DNA of 64,000 nt from DATMER01 sp963741305 (GTDB lineage: Bacteria; Acidobacteriota; Thermoanaerobaculia; Multivoradales; UBA5704), in contig CAVUHL010000003.1 of NCBI GenBank assembly GCA_963741305.1, positions 1,860,001 through 1,924,000 of the forward strand, given 5' to 3'. The position numbers and the translations under genes were made by a program. Below the pieces are notes generated by a model that saw only the letters and a program-made list of their open reading frames with translations, had not been told where the DNA came from and did no database searches. Shown one piece after another: positions 8,735 to 17,337 of the stretch. Position 1 is the stretch's first letter. The number at the start of each line of letters is the position of its first letter.

Positions 8735-9404
8735 TTGCCTCCAGCACGCCGATCAGGCTGTTCGTGAGAAACACCTTGCTCGCTGACTCCAGGTCCCCGG
8801 GAGTCAGCGAGCGCTCCTTGATCTCCCCTTTTTCCAGCAGGCGGCGGCGCACCGTCCCGGGTAGACAGCCGTCTTCGACGGGCGGCGTGAAGAGGCCCTC
8901 CGGCAGGGCCAGGATCACGTTGCTCCGTGAGCCCTCCACCAATTGGCCGCGCTCGTTGAGCAGCAGCGCCTCGAAAGCACCTGCAGCTCGCCGCAATGCC
9001 AAACGGTTCGCCTGGTAGGAGAGGCTTTTCAGCCCGGCGAGAGGGGAGCGCGACCAGATCCAGGGCTCCGGAAGGAGGACGGCCGAGACGGGGCCGACCG
9101 GCGGGGTGTAGAGCGCCAGGGAGATCAGGCGCGTCTCCTGTGTCACGGCGATCCGCATGCGGGCAACTGGCCAGGGGGAAGCTTCGGCCACCTTCAACAC
9201 CGCGTCAGCGAGGGCCTTCCGGTCCTCGGGCAGATCGATCACCACCCTCGGCAAACCTTCAAAGAGACGGTCGAGGTGCGCCTCCACGTCTCCGGCTTTG
9301 CCCTCGTCGACTCGCAGGGTCTCGAACAGGCCGTCTCCAAGCATGTCCTCGATCCGCACCTCCTCGGCAGGCACCAGCCGGCCGTTCCAGTACGCAAGGC
9401 TCAC
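8700..9404 (-). CDS. pabC: Aminodeoxychorismate lyase (class IV aminotransferase fold)
   Basis: 234 residues with the class IV signature: MSLAYWNGRLVPAEEVRIEDMLGDGLFETLRV at the start, the probable PLP-lysine stretch LKSLSYQANRLA, and LLNERGQLVEGSRSN. The enzyme would convert 4-amino-4-deoxychorismate to p-aminobenzoate and pyruvate for folate synthesis. It is the last gene of a pabA-pabB-pabC operon, joined to pabB by an ATGA overlap (9401-9404), which supports lyase rather than branched-chain or D-amino-acid aminotransferase. Its 3' end overlaps the M48 gene. Confidence 0.88.
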   Translation of the reverse strand: MSLAYWNGRLVPAEEVRIEDMLGDGLFETLRVDEGKAGDVEAHLDRLFEGLPRVVIDLPEDRKALADAVLKVAEASPWPVARMRIAVTQETRLISLALYTPPVGPVSAVLLPEPWIWSRSPLAGLKSLSYQANRLALRRAAGAFEALLLNERGQLVEGSRSNVILALPEGLFTPPVEDGCLPGTVRRRLLEKGEIKERSLTPGDLESASKVFLTNSLIGVLEAINSEERHPRSA

Positions 9405-10834
9405 TCGGAAGCTCCCAGCGCCGTCAGAAAGGCGCGGGCCTTGACCGCGCTCTCCTCCAACTCGAGCTCCGGATCGGAGTCGGCCACGATGCCGCAGCCC
9501 GCATGGTAGGCGATTTTTCCCTTGGCGCAGACGGCGGTGCGGATCGCCACGGACAGCTCCAGATCGCCAGCCAACGAGATCCAGCCAAAGGCGCCCATGG
9601 CTGGACCGCGCCGTACCTCCTCCTCGCCGGCCAGGATCGACATGGCGCGGATTTTCGGCGCGCCAGTGATCGAAGCGGGTGGGAAGGAGGCGCGCAGCAG
9701 ATCAGCAGGCCCGCGGTCGGGGAGCAGCCGGCCCTGCACGGTGGAGACGGTGTGGTGCAGCGTCGGCAGGGTCGCCAACTCGGCATGCGTGGGAACCTGG
9801 ACCGAGCCCGCATCGCAGACTCTCCCGAGATCGTTGCGGGCCACATCCACGATCATGGTCAGCTCCGCCCGGTCCTTCTCGCTTTCCATCAGCTCGCGGG
9901 CTAGCGCGCGGTCCTCGCGAGGGTTCGCACCGCGCGGCCGGGTCCCCTTGATGGGCCGGGTCTCGACCAGATCCCCGCGCACGGACAGGTACAGCTCCGG
10001 GCTTACGGAGAGCAGCGCGCGTCCCCCTCCCAGATTGAAAAAAGCACCGTGATCGGCAGGGCTCGCGGCACGGAACCGCTGGTACAAGTGCCAAGCGGCC
10101 TCCTGGGGAAAAGGTGCCTCAAGGCGCCGGCAGAGGTTCGCCTGGAAGATGTCGCCGCGGGCGATGCGCTCGCGGATACGCTCCACTCCGGCCTTGAAAC
10201 CGGCATGGCTCGGCCGGCTTACCACCAGGCCCGTGGCCAGCCTCCCCGAGACAAGCTCGGGAACAGTCTGGCGACGGGATCTCTCCAGTAGCTGCTCGGT
10301 CTCCACGACCGGGGGGACGGCACCCCAAGCGTCCGTAGCTTCCAGGGTCCACAAACGGCCGTCCCAATGAAGGCAGGAGGCGAACAGCTGCAGGTGGAGG
10401 TCGGGGAGGCCGAGATCGTCCGGTGGGGGAGGCGGGAGCGGCTCCAGCTCCCCAGCCAGCTCATATCCGAAATAACCCACCAGCGTGGCACCGGCCGTGC
10501 CTCCCCAGGCCGCGAACGCGGCCTCGAGGAGATCGAAGCCGCCGGCCCGGAACGAGACCTCACCCTGGGGACCCTCCACCTTCGCCCGTCCCTTCCTTAC
10601 CGTCAGTGTGGCAATGGGCCGGGCATACAGCCGATGCGCTCCGGGTCCGCCATCGAGCCAGGCCAATTCGCGCAGCTCAGCCGCCACGGCCTCCGGCGAT
10701 GGAGGGGAGGCGGATCGGCCCGGCCGCAACGGCGTACGCGAGCCGCGCGAGCCTGCCGCCGGGGCTGGGAGCACCGACCTCAGGCGCTCGGCAAGCTGCC
10801 TGCGCCTGCGCTCGGGGAGCCGGTCGGACCACAC
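9401..10834 (-). CDS. pabB: Aminodeoxychorismate synthase component I
   Basis: 477 residues of the chorismate-binding family. The C-terminal half carries the catalytic blocks: FQANLCRRLEAPF, the PIKGTRPRG motif whose lysine marks PabB rather than anthranilate synthase, IVDVARNDLGRVC, SFPPASITGAPKIRAM and AYHAGCGIVADSDPE. It adds ammonia to chorismate. Seven bases separate it from the pabA-like gene upstream and it overlaps pabC by ATGA. The first 50 residues (Arg/Pro-rich) are poorly conserved, so the start may be later. Because the partner amidotransferase looks dead, it may use free ammonia. Confidence 0.93.
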   Translation of the reverse strand: MWSDRLPERRRRQLAERLRSVLPAPAAGSRGSRTPLRPGRSASPPSPEAVAAELRELAWLDGGPGAHRLYARPIATLTVRKGRAKVEGPQGEVSFRAGGFDLLEAAFAAWGGTAGATLVGYFGYELAGELEPLPPPPPDDLGLPDLHLQLFASCLHWDGRLWTLEATDAWGAVPPVVETEQLLERSRRQTVPELVSGRLATGLVVSRPSHAGFKAGVERIRERIARGDIFQANLCRRLEAPFPQEAAWHLYQRFRAASPADHGAFFNLGGGRALLSVSPELYLSVRGDLVETRPIKGTRPRGANPREDRALARELMESEKDRAELTMIVDVARNDLGRVCDAGSVQVPTHAELATLPTLHHTVSTVQGRLLPDRGPADLLRASFPPASITGAPKIRAMSILAGEEEVRRGPAMGAFGWISLAGDLELSVAIRTAVCAKGKIAYHAGCGIVADSDPELELEESAVKARAFLTALGASE

Positions 10835-10841
10835 GGCCGCG

Positions 10842-11432
10842 TCACCAGGCCTGCGACTGGTAGAGGAAATTGAACAGCATGTCCCTGCCTTCCCGGGTCG
10901 CGAACCACTTCGTATCCACCTGAACCCCCTCCATGCCTAGCCCCCAGACGCGGCAGCCCACGGTGGTGCCCCGCTCGTCCCAGGCGCTGACCTCCAGATC
11001 GTGCGGGAGGCGCTTCTTCCCGTCCAGCATAAGTGAGGTGGTCATGTCGCGTGGCGCGTTCAAGGGGCTGGGGAGGCCCGCGAAGAGGTTTACGGCGTCG
11101 TGCCGGATCGTCGACGCCTTCCGGCGGGCCTTGCGGGCCGGGACGAGCACGCCCTGCGCCGCGGCGATGATGACCAGCATGCCGAGCCCGATCCCCACGA
11201 TCGGGATCTCCCCGGCCAGGCTCATCACCACCTCCTGGCAGACGCCGGTGTCCTCCGGCTGCCCCGGCCCCGGCGTCATGAGGATACGGCGCACTCTCGG
11301 CCTCATGTCGCGGATCTCCTCGAGCTGGAGCGATCCGGACGGGCGCACCTCGCACTCCGCGCCCAGCTCCCGCAGAGGGTCCACGAGGTTTCCCGGCGAG
11401 GGATCCCCGTTGTCGAGGATGAGGACGCGCAT
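10842..11432 (-). CDS. PabA/TrpG-like class I glutamine amidotransferase subunit with all catalytic residues lost
   Basis: 196 residues collinear with PabA/TrpG: MRVLILDNGDPSPGNLVDPL, TPGPGQPEDTG, GIGLGM, IRHDAVNLFAGLPSP, LEVSAWDERGTTVGCR and EGVQ...FATREG...LFNFL. The nucleophile elbow normally reads GxCxGHQ; here it is Gly80-Ile81-Gly82-Leu83-Gly84-Met85, so Cys is Gly and His is Met. The HPE of the triad is Asp173-Thr174-Lys175. The Cys, His and Glu of the triad are therefore all absent while the fold blocks and the operon position (pabA-pabB-pabC) are kept. It is probably a structural or regulatory subunit without glutaminase activity. The frame is intact, so it is not a decayed gene. Confidence 0.88.
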   Translation of the reverse strand: MRVLILDNGDPSPGNLVDPLRELGAECEVRPSGSLQLEEIRDMRPRVRRILMTPGPGQPEDTGVCQEVVMSLAGEIPIVGIGLGMLVIIAAAQGVLVPARKARRKASTIRHDAVNLFAGLPSPLNAPRDMTTSLMLDGKKRLPHDLEVSAWDERGTTVGCRVWGLGMEGVQVDTKWFATREGRDMLFNFLYQSQAW

Positions 11433-11528
11433 GCGGCGAAGTCTAATACCAGGACCGGAGCTCGCGGAGACAGAATATCTCCGGCAACTTTCTATAAAGA
11501 ATTGCGCCTAAGCTTTATGGGAATGATG

Positions 11529-12626
11529 ATGAGGCAGCTCCGATCTACCGCCGTCCTGATCTTGGCCCTCGCCTGCGCCGGATGCGGACACGTCATCCAG
11601 GGCGAGTTCGCGCCGAACCATCCCGGCAAGGCGTATGACTTCTCGGGCCAGAAGTGCGAGCGCCAGCGGCCTGCCGGAGCCGGACCGGACGAGGTCTTCA
11701 TCCGTTACCTCGGCGCGGGCGGGCTCTACCTGGAATGGCGGGGGACGCCGATCCTCTTCGGTCCATTTTTCTCCAACCCCTCCTTCCCCCGCGCTTACTT
11801 CGGCAGGCTGGCCGCGGACAAGGGCCGGATCGACGGCGGGCTCGAGGGCATGGACCTCGGCGGCGTCAAGGCCATTTTCGTGGGCCATGCGCACTACGAC
11901 CACCTGGCGGATGTGCCGTACATCGTCGAGAACCTCAGCCCCCAGGCCCGGGTCTACGTGAACCAGACCGGGGCCAACATGCTCGCCGAGGTGAAATCCG
12001 TAAAGGGGAAGGTCCACCCGCTGGTGGACAAGCAGGAGGTCCCTCTCGGCCTCATCCGGGTCCGTGCGGTCAAATCCAAGCACGCCCCCATGTTCTGGGG
12101 CTATGACTGGTCACCTGGCGAGGTGGGCGAGCCCTGGAAAGAAGATTGGACCCGCCGCCGCTTCCGCCAGCTCAAGGGGGGCACGACCCTCGCCTTCGTG
12201 ATCGACCTCCTTGACGACCTGGGAGCCGTCCGCTACCGCATCTACTACCAGGATTCGGCCAGCCCGGAGAACGAGGGATATCCCCCCCTGCCGGAGGCCG
12301 ACGCTCACGGCTACGACCTGGCCGTCCTCTGCATGGCCTCCTTCAGGTACGTGAACAACCATCCCGGCGGCATCCTTACAAGGCTGCAACCCCGGCACGT
12401 GCTGGTCACCCACTACGAGGACTTCTCCCGCGGTCCCAACGAGTCGCTTCAATTCGTCACGCTCCTCTCGAACGGCTTGGCCAACCGTTTTCTCGGCCAG
12501 GTGCAGGCGAAAGTGAGCGAGATCGATGCGCGAGGGCCGACCACCGACGTCTGCGGACCTTCGAGCCGAGCCTCCACCGTGCCGTTGCCAGGAGAATGGC
12601 TCCGGTTCCGAGCTTCCCTGAGGTAA
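11529..12626 (+). CDS. MBL-fold metal-dependent hydrolase, probable lipoprotein (UlaG/NAPE-PLD-like)
   Basis: About 365 residues. Several in-frame ATGs lie at 11517, 11523, 11526 and 11529; the last is chosen because GGGA sits 6 bases before it. The N terminus MRQLRSTAVLILALACAGC is a lipoprotein-like signal. The metal motif HAHYDHLAD (HxHxDH) gives the metallo-beta-lactamase fold, and later blocks (MFWGYDWSPGE, VTHYEDFSRGP) resemble the UlaG/NAPE-PLD branch acting on phosphoesters or lactones. It is 3 bp upstream of the patatin gene, so the two are probably co-transcribed and may act on lipids together (inference). Confidence 0.85.
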   Translation: MRQLRSTAVLILALACAGCGHVIQGEFAPNHPGKAYDFSGQKCERQRPAGAGPDEVFIRYLGAGGLYLEWRGTPILFGPFFSNPSFPRAYFGRLAADKGRIDGGLEGMDLGGVKAIFVGHAHYDHLADVPYIVENLSPQARVYVNQTGANMLAEVKSVKGKVHPLVDKQEVPLGLIRVRAVKSKHAPMFWGYDWSPGEVGEPWKEDWTRRRFRQLKGGTTLAFVIDLLDDLGAVRYRIYYQDSASPENEGYPPLPEADAHGYDLAVLCMASFRYVNNHPGGILTRLQPRHVLVTHYEDFSRGPNESLQFVTLLSNGLANRFLGQVQAKVSEIDARGPTTDVCGPSSRASTVPLPGEWLRFRASLR

Positions 12627-12629
12627 TTC

Positions 12630-15600
12630 ATGAAGCCTTTTCTGATCCCCGTCCTGTGCCTCCTCGCGGTGCCGCTCCCCGCGCTCGCCGACCACACGGA
12701 CTGCGAAAATCCTTTGCCCCACGTCCTCAACCTCGGCTTGCCACGGCTGCCGAAGGCCGGCTTCGAGCTTCAGGACCTGAAAGACAGCGTCGAGCGGTTC
12801 ATGGCCGAGTTCTACCAGGAGCACGGGCGCTGCCCCGGAACGCGGCGGCTCCAGGTCAACATCACGGTCGCCAGCGATTACGAGATCCTCGACTGGTTGG
12901 GCCAGGGGGTGATCCACGCGGCGGTGGTCCCCGACATGACTCTGTACCTCCTCAGGCGCGACGGGATCAATCTGCGCAAGGTGGACGTCCAGGGGCACAG
13001 GATGGGCGACCTGCTGCTGCCTGCCGTAATGGGCGTCCCCATGTCGACCGGGGTCGTGGATGGCAGGCTGCGAGCGCGCCCGTCGGCGCAGAAGGACCTG
13101 GAGGCATTCCACGAGCAGATCTGGCGCGCCGCATCTAGTGAGAAGGGAAAGGAGGAGTACCGCATCGTGCTCGCCTCCCACCTCTCGACTACGGGCTTCC
13201 TCAATCCCCTGCTCGCCACGAACCTCTGGCTGGCGCCCCGCCTGAGAGGTATCGAAGACGAAAAGGAGCGCGAAGACCGGCGGGAGCGCTTCTGGCTGGC
13301 GTTCTTCGACCATGCCCGTTTCACTCTCGACTGTGACTCCCTGAGCTTGGAGCCCGAGGCCGGCTCCCGGAGCTGCTGGGAGCTGCCGAAGTCCGGGCAG
13401 GCGTCCGGTCCGGTCGAGATCCTCTTCCCCTGCGAAATGGCCCTGCGCCCCAAGCCGGGCGAAATGAGGGCGGTCGCGCCGACGGGTGGCTACCGGGAGC
13501 ACCTGGTCATCGCCGGTACGCAAGCGGACGAGATCTTCCCGGAGGTGGGCGCCGAGGGAGACAGGCCCTTCCGCGACGCGCTGCCGACCTATGGCGCCGA
13601 GCTCGACGCGGTCTTCGCCGATCGGAAGAACGAGCTGCCCGAGCCCGACCGGCGGCTCCTCCGGCCCTTCCAGGCGATCCTCGAGCCCGAGCCCCTGTTC
13701 GGCATCCGCACCTTCGGCTTCACGGTCGACGAAACCGTCCGGTTGCTGCGCCAGGACCAGACGACCTCAGGCCGCGCCGCGCTCGCGCTGGTCCTGCCCG
13801 GAGGCGGAGTCAAGGCCGCCTATCAGTCGCGGATCGTGGACGAGCTCTACAGCCGGCGCTATCTCGAGAACTTCAACGTGTCGGATTCCACGGAGCCCCT
13901 GGAAGTCCAGTACGTCATCGGCACGAGCGGCGGCGCTCTCCTCGGTTTCTTCGTCTCGCAGCTGGGGGAGAAGGGCCCCTGGAACCTGACCGACATCCTC
14001 TGGAAGAGAGACGTGAAGAAGGGCCTCTACCTCCGCAGCTCGGACGTCTTCGGGTGGACCGACCTGCTGCGCTACCTGAGCGTGGTGGTGAGCTTCCTCG
14101 TGCTCTGCGGGTTGCTCGCGCTCGTTTCCATCCCCGAGAGGGGGCCGCTCAATCCGGCCAACCGGGAAGGGGCCACGGCCTGGCGCGGGCGCTTGACCCT
14201 CGCCGTGATCCCTCTGCTCCTGACGGCGCCGCTCCTGGTGCGCCTTTCGAACGCGCGGTCGGCCATGGCCCAGGAGCAAATCCCCGAGTTCGAGGGGCTG
14301 ATCTACGCCGTGCTCGGCATGATTGCCATGTTTGCGGACCAGTGCCTGGTCCTGCAGCCGAAGCCGCGGGAAAACGGCCGTCCCTGGGCACCGCCCTGGC
14401 TGCCGGTCCTCGCCGGGTTGGCGCTCATCGCGGTGCCGTTGCTCTCCGATCCAGCCGGGTGGTCGTCGCGGGGCCTCACCTTCGGGCCGGCATACGCGGT
14501 GCTCGCTCCGCTGGTGCTGCTCGCCGGGCTCATCCTCCCGCTGCGGGTCCGCTCCTCGCGAAGCAGCCTGCCGCGTGTCGTGCTGGAGACGCTCGTGCCC
14601 ACCGGGCTCGCGCTCCTGCTCGGTTTCGGGCTCTCTGGCGACTGGCTGACCGCGGTCAAGGTGCCGTTCTACATCACCGGCTTCGGCCTGGTCCTGCTCC
14701 TCGTCGTTGCCAACTCCCTGCTGCGGCGGTCGCGGCTTCAGGGACGGGCCTGGTGGGCAACCTACGCCGTGTCGCTGTTTCTAGCCTCTTTCCTGGTCAT
14801 GAACCTCTGCTGGCCGGGCAAATCGGGAGAAACCGCGGAGCACACGCTCGCCGCGCACACGCTTGAGATTTCGGTGGGCACCTTCCTGGTCTGCGTCGGT
14901 CTCCTGGTGCTGCTCCTCGGTGGAATCGCCTGGGCCTACGCCGCGCAGCGCCGCTACCATGTGGACCGGACGCGCGATTTCCTAGCCGGCTTCCTGGTGG
15001 TGCTGACCCACATGGTCGCGGTGGCCGTGACCCTCTGGGTAGTCACCGAAGTGCTGCCCGACCGGCTCTCGCCCCTGGAGCTCACGGGCGAGTTCTGGAC
15101 CTGGCTCCTGATGGCCAGCGCCCTGGCGGCGGTCGCGCTGCTGCTGGCGGCTTTGTATGGCCGGCGAGAGCGCTCCGTGGTCAAGCTGCTCCGGCGGAGC
15201 TTCCTCTTCCTTTGCTCGCACCATCCCAATGGCGAGTTCGTCACCCGGCGCTTCCTGCGCCTGGCCGCGCTCTCGGTCTTCTCCCTGGTCTGGTGGAACA
15301 TGATCGTTGCGCCGGCCCTGTACGGCAACCGGCAGGCTCGGGCCTACCTGACGGGCGCGGTCGAACGCTTCTATGACGAGGCAGGAATCAAGGGAAGGGA
15401 GTACCGTCCGACCTCGCATTTCATCGCCCCGGCCAACCTCCTGGAGCGTGACGGAACGCGCTACTTCCTCTTCGTGCCCGAGGGGACCGAATGCCCGTCG
15501 GTGCCGCGGCGGCCGTCCAACGGGGCGATCTGGCATTCCTACTCTCTTCAAACCGGAGCAGTGGGGGCGTGCCAGCAGGTGGCGGACCGCGACTTCCCGG

Positions 15601-16151
15601 TCCGCGTCATCTTCGCCTCAGGCTCGCCGTTCCCGATCTTCCCCGCGCACCGGCTGAAGCTGGAAGACAAGGAAGTCGCCCTGGTGGATGGCGGCTACTC
15701 GAACAACATCCCGGTGGATGCGGCGCGCACGGTCGCGGCCGAGCAGGTGCTGATCGTGGAATCCACGAACCCGCTCAAGACCACGGCCGAGCCGTCCCGT
15801 TTCAAGCAGGCGGTGCTCGGTGTGCGCGGCAAGCTGGTCGAAAACCTGGGCCGTCTGCCCAGCTTCCTTTTTGAGCGCTCCCAACAGGTGGACCGCCTGA
15901 GCCGGCGCGACCTCTTCGTGGTCTCGATCTCCCCATCAAGGGAAGAGAAGGACTGGCCGCCGCTCTTCGATTTCCGCCGCCAGACCGTGCAACGGATGGA
16001 AAGGGTCGCGGCCGAGGATCTCAAGAGAAGGGTAGGGATGGTGCAGAGCTGGGGGCGCCCCGCATTCGTCCTGAGCGTCGAGGTGAAGGGAAAGCCGAGG
16101 AAGGAAGAGGCGCCGCACGAGCACTCGCATGCGGAGCACCCGCACGTCTAG
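12630..16151 (+). CDS. Giant patatin-like phospholipase with an inserted polytopic membrane domain
   Basis: 1173 residues with a signal peptide (MKPFLIPVLCLLAVPLPALA). Residues about 70-200 resemble a PhnD-like substrate-binding lobe (NITVASDYEILDWLGQGVIHAAVVPDMTLYLL). The patatin oxyanion loop GGGVK is at 391-395 and the nucleophile GTSGG at 431-435 (Ser433). From about 473 to 900 come many hydrophobic segments, roughly ten possible membrane spans. The catalytic Asp lies only at 1020 in VDGGYSNNIP. The Ser-Asp dyad is thus split by about 590 residues with the membrane block between. The C terminus is His-rich. It follows the MBL gene by 3 bp and has a GAGG ribosome site. Lipase activity is likely; the role of the insert is unknown. 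Confidence 0.88.
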   Translation: MKPFLIPVLCLLAVPLPALADHTDCENPLPHVLNLGLPRLPKAGFELQDLKDSVERFMAEFYQEHGRCPGTRRLQVNITVASDYEILDWLGQGVIHAAVVPDMTLYLLRRDGINLRKVDVQGHRMGDLLLPAVMGVPMSTGVVDGRLRARPSAQKDLEAFHEQIWRAASSEKGKEEYRIVLASHLSTTGFLNPLLATNLWLAPRLRGIEDEKEREDRRERFWLAFFDHARFTLDCDSLSLEPEAGSRSCWELPKSGQASGPVEILFPCEMALRPKPGEMRAVAPTGGYREHLVIAGTQADEIFPEVGAEGDRPFRDALPTYGAELDAVFADRKNELPEPDRRLLRPFQAILEPEPLFGIRTFGFTVDETVRLLRQDQTTSGRAALALVLPGGGVKAAYQSRIVDELYSRRYLENFNVSDSTEPLEVQYVIGTSGGALLGFFVSQLGEKGPWNLTDILWKRDVKKGLYLRSSDVFGWTDLLRYLSVVVSFLVLCGLLALVSIPERGPLNPANREGATAWRGRLTLAVIPLLLTAPLLVRLSNARSAMAQEQIPEFEGLIYAVLGMIAMFADQCLVLQPKPRENGRPWAPPWLPVLAGLALIAVPLLSDPAGWSSRGLTFGPAYAVLAPLVLLAGLILPLRVRSSRSSLPRVVLETLVPTGLALLLGFGLSGDWLTAVKVPFYITGFGLVLLLVVANSLLRRSRLQGRAWWATYAVSLFLASFLVMNLCWPGKSGETAEHTLAAHTLEISVGTFLVCVGLLVLLLGGIAWAYAAQRRYHVDRTRDFLAGFLVVLTHMVAVAVTLWVVTEVLPDRLSPLELTGEFWTWLLMASALAAVALLLAALYGRRERSVVKLLRRSFLFLCSHHPNGEFVTRRFLRLAALSVFSLVWWNMIVAPALYGNRQARAYLTGAVERFYDEAGIKGREYRPTSHFIAPANLLERDGTRYFLFVPEGTECPSVPRRPSNGAIWHSYSLQTGAVGACQQVADRDFPVRVIFASGSPFPIFPAHRLKLEDKEVALVDGGYSNNIPVDAARTVAAEQVLIVESTNPLKTTAEPSRFKQAVLGVRGKLVENLGRLPSFLFERSQQVDRLSRRDLFVVSISPSREEKDWPPLFDFRRQTVQRMERVAAEDLKRRVGMVQSWGRPAFVLSVEVKGKPRKEEAPHEHSHAEHPHV

Positions 16152-16176
16152 AAAGCCGCCACGGACAGTAAGGACG

Positions 16177-16240
16177 CCAAGGACACCAAGGACATCAGGG
16201 GACAAGGACTCGATGTCTTTGTTGTCCTTGTTGTCCTTGG
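16177..16240. repeat. Imperfect inverted repeat built of AAGGACACC units
   Basis: Downstream of the patatin stop, 9-bp units (AAGGACGCC, AAGGACACC, AAGGACATC) at about 16170-16197 face their complement (TGTCCTTGTTGTCCTTGG) at about 16223-16240. The arms could fold into a long hairpin. The rest of the 205-bp gap (16152-16356) shows only the ribosome site of the OmpA gene. This is a different repeat class from the 21-bp islands and could serve as a terminator. Confidence 0.75.
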
Positions 16241-16356
16241 GTTGAGCCCGAAAGCAAAAAGGATTTCTCTCCCGCGTTGTAGATCTGCTGCTCAACTGTT
16301 GACGCCAATAGGGGAGCGGCATAGCATTAAACAAAGTCTGAAATGGAGGGCCAGGC

Positions 16357-17172
16357 ATGAGCATCCGGCTATTGACAACTCTTTTTCTGGTTTGTGTTGC
16401 TTCGACAGGATCGTATGCGCAGGACGCGAAGGGTAGCTCGGACCATCCGCTCTTTCCCAACCGGATGCCGGGCTACACCATCTCCATTTATCAGCAGCAG
16501 GCGTTCAGCTCGTATGCCTTCCGCACCCGGCCCCCGCAGACCGTCGAGGGGAAGTACACGCGGATTCACTACTACTTGAAGGACACGACGCAGAACCCCG
16601 GCGGCCTGGCCATCCGGCGCAACTATGAGAATGCGATCAAATCGATCGGCGGCGAGGTCATCTATTCGGACGACAACGTCTCCGTGATGAGAGCGACGCA
16701 TAACGGCGTCGAGGTCTGGGCGGAACTGCAGGCCGCCACGAAAATCACGGGCCGCATCTATTTCCTCCACGTCGTCGAGCGCACGGCCATGACGCAGGTG
16801 ATCACCGCCGATGCGATGGCCGCCGCCCTCGACAAGGACGGTTTCATCGCGCTCGACATCCATTTCGCGACAGGCAAGGCGGACATCCTGCCGGAATCGC
16901 AGCCGCTGATCGGCGAGATCGCCAAGATGCTCTCGAAGCGCGCGAGCCTGCGCGTCGGGGTCGAGGGCCACACGGACAACACCGGGACGCCAGCGGGCAA
17001 CAAGACCCTGTCCGAGGCGCGGGCCAACTCGGTGGTGAGCGCGCTCGTCGCCGCCGGAATCAAACGGGACCGCTTGGAGCCTGCCGGGTTCGGCCAGGAG
17101 CAGCCGGTTGCGGACAACCGCACGGAAGAGGGACGCGCCAAGAACCGCCGCGTGGAGATCGTCAAGCGGTAG
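16357..17172 (+). CDS. OmpA-family outer-membrane/peptidoglycan-binding protein
   Basis: 271 residues with a signal peptide ending near SYAQ. The N-terminal half (residues 30-155, FPNRMPGYTISIYQQQAF...) matches no family I recognise but resembles N-terminal regions found in other OmpA-like proteins. The C-terminal domain is OmpA-like: IALDIHFATGKADILPES, LRVGVEGHTDNTG, LSEARANSVVSALVAAGI, GFGQEQPVADN and GRAKNRRVEI, which binds peptidoglycan in the periplasm. GGAGG precedes the ATG. Monocistronic as far as can be seen. Confidence 0.92.
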   Translation: MSIRLLTTLFLVCVASTGSYAQDAKGSSDHPLFPNRMPGYTISIYQQQAFSSYAFRTRPPQTVEGKYTRIHYYLKDTTQNPGGLAIRRNYENAIKSIGGEVIYSDDNVSVMRATHNGVEVWAELQAATKITGRIYFLHVVERTAMTQVITADAMAAALDKDGFIALDIHFATGKADILPESQPLIGEIAKMLSKRASLRVGVEGHTDNTGTPAGNKTLSEARANSVVSALVAAGIKRDRLEPAGFGQEQPVADNRTEEGRAKNRRVEIVKR

Positions 17173-17337
17173 GCGCCGCTACGCCGCAAGAAGCGCTTGG
17201 CGGATCTCGGAAGCGTTCCGCATGTCCGTCAAGTCGCGATCAGCGCTCGCGGCGCAGCGAGATCAGAGGGAGCTCGACGGCAGGGTTGTCCATGACTGAA
17301 TTGTATAGAATCACACCCTATCAAGGGAGGTTCCTGC

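Noticed and set aside
11100..11516. Upstream extension of the MBL-fold gene
   Set aside because: It lies antisense to the pabA-like gene; the lipoprotein signal and ribosome site place the start at about 11529.
17173..17337. Possible short minus-strand peptide gene near 17290
   Set aside because: Seventeen codons without a convincing ribosome site; treated as non-coding.
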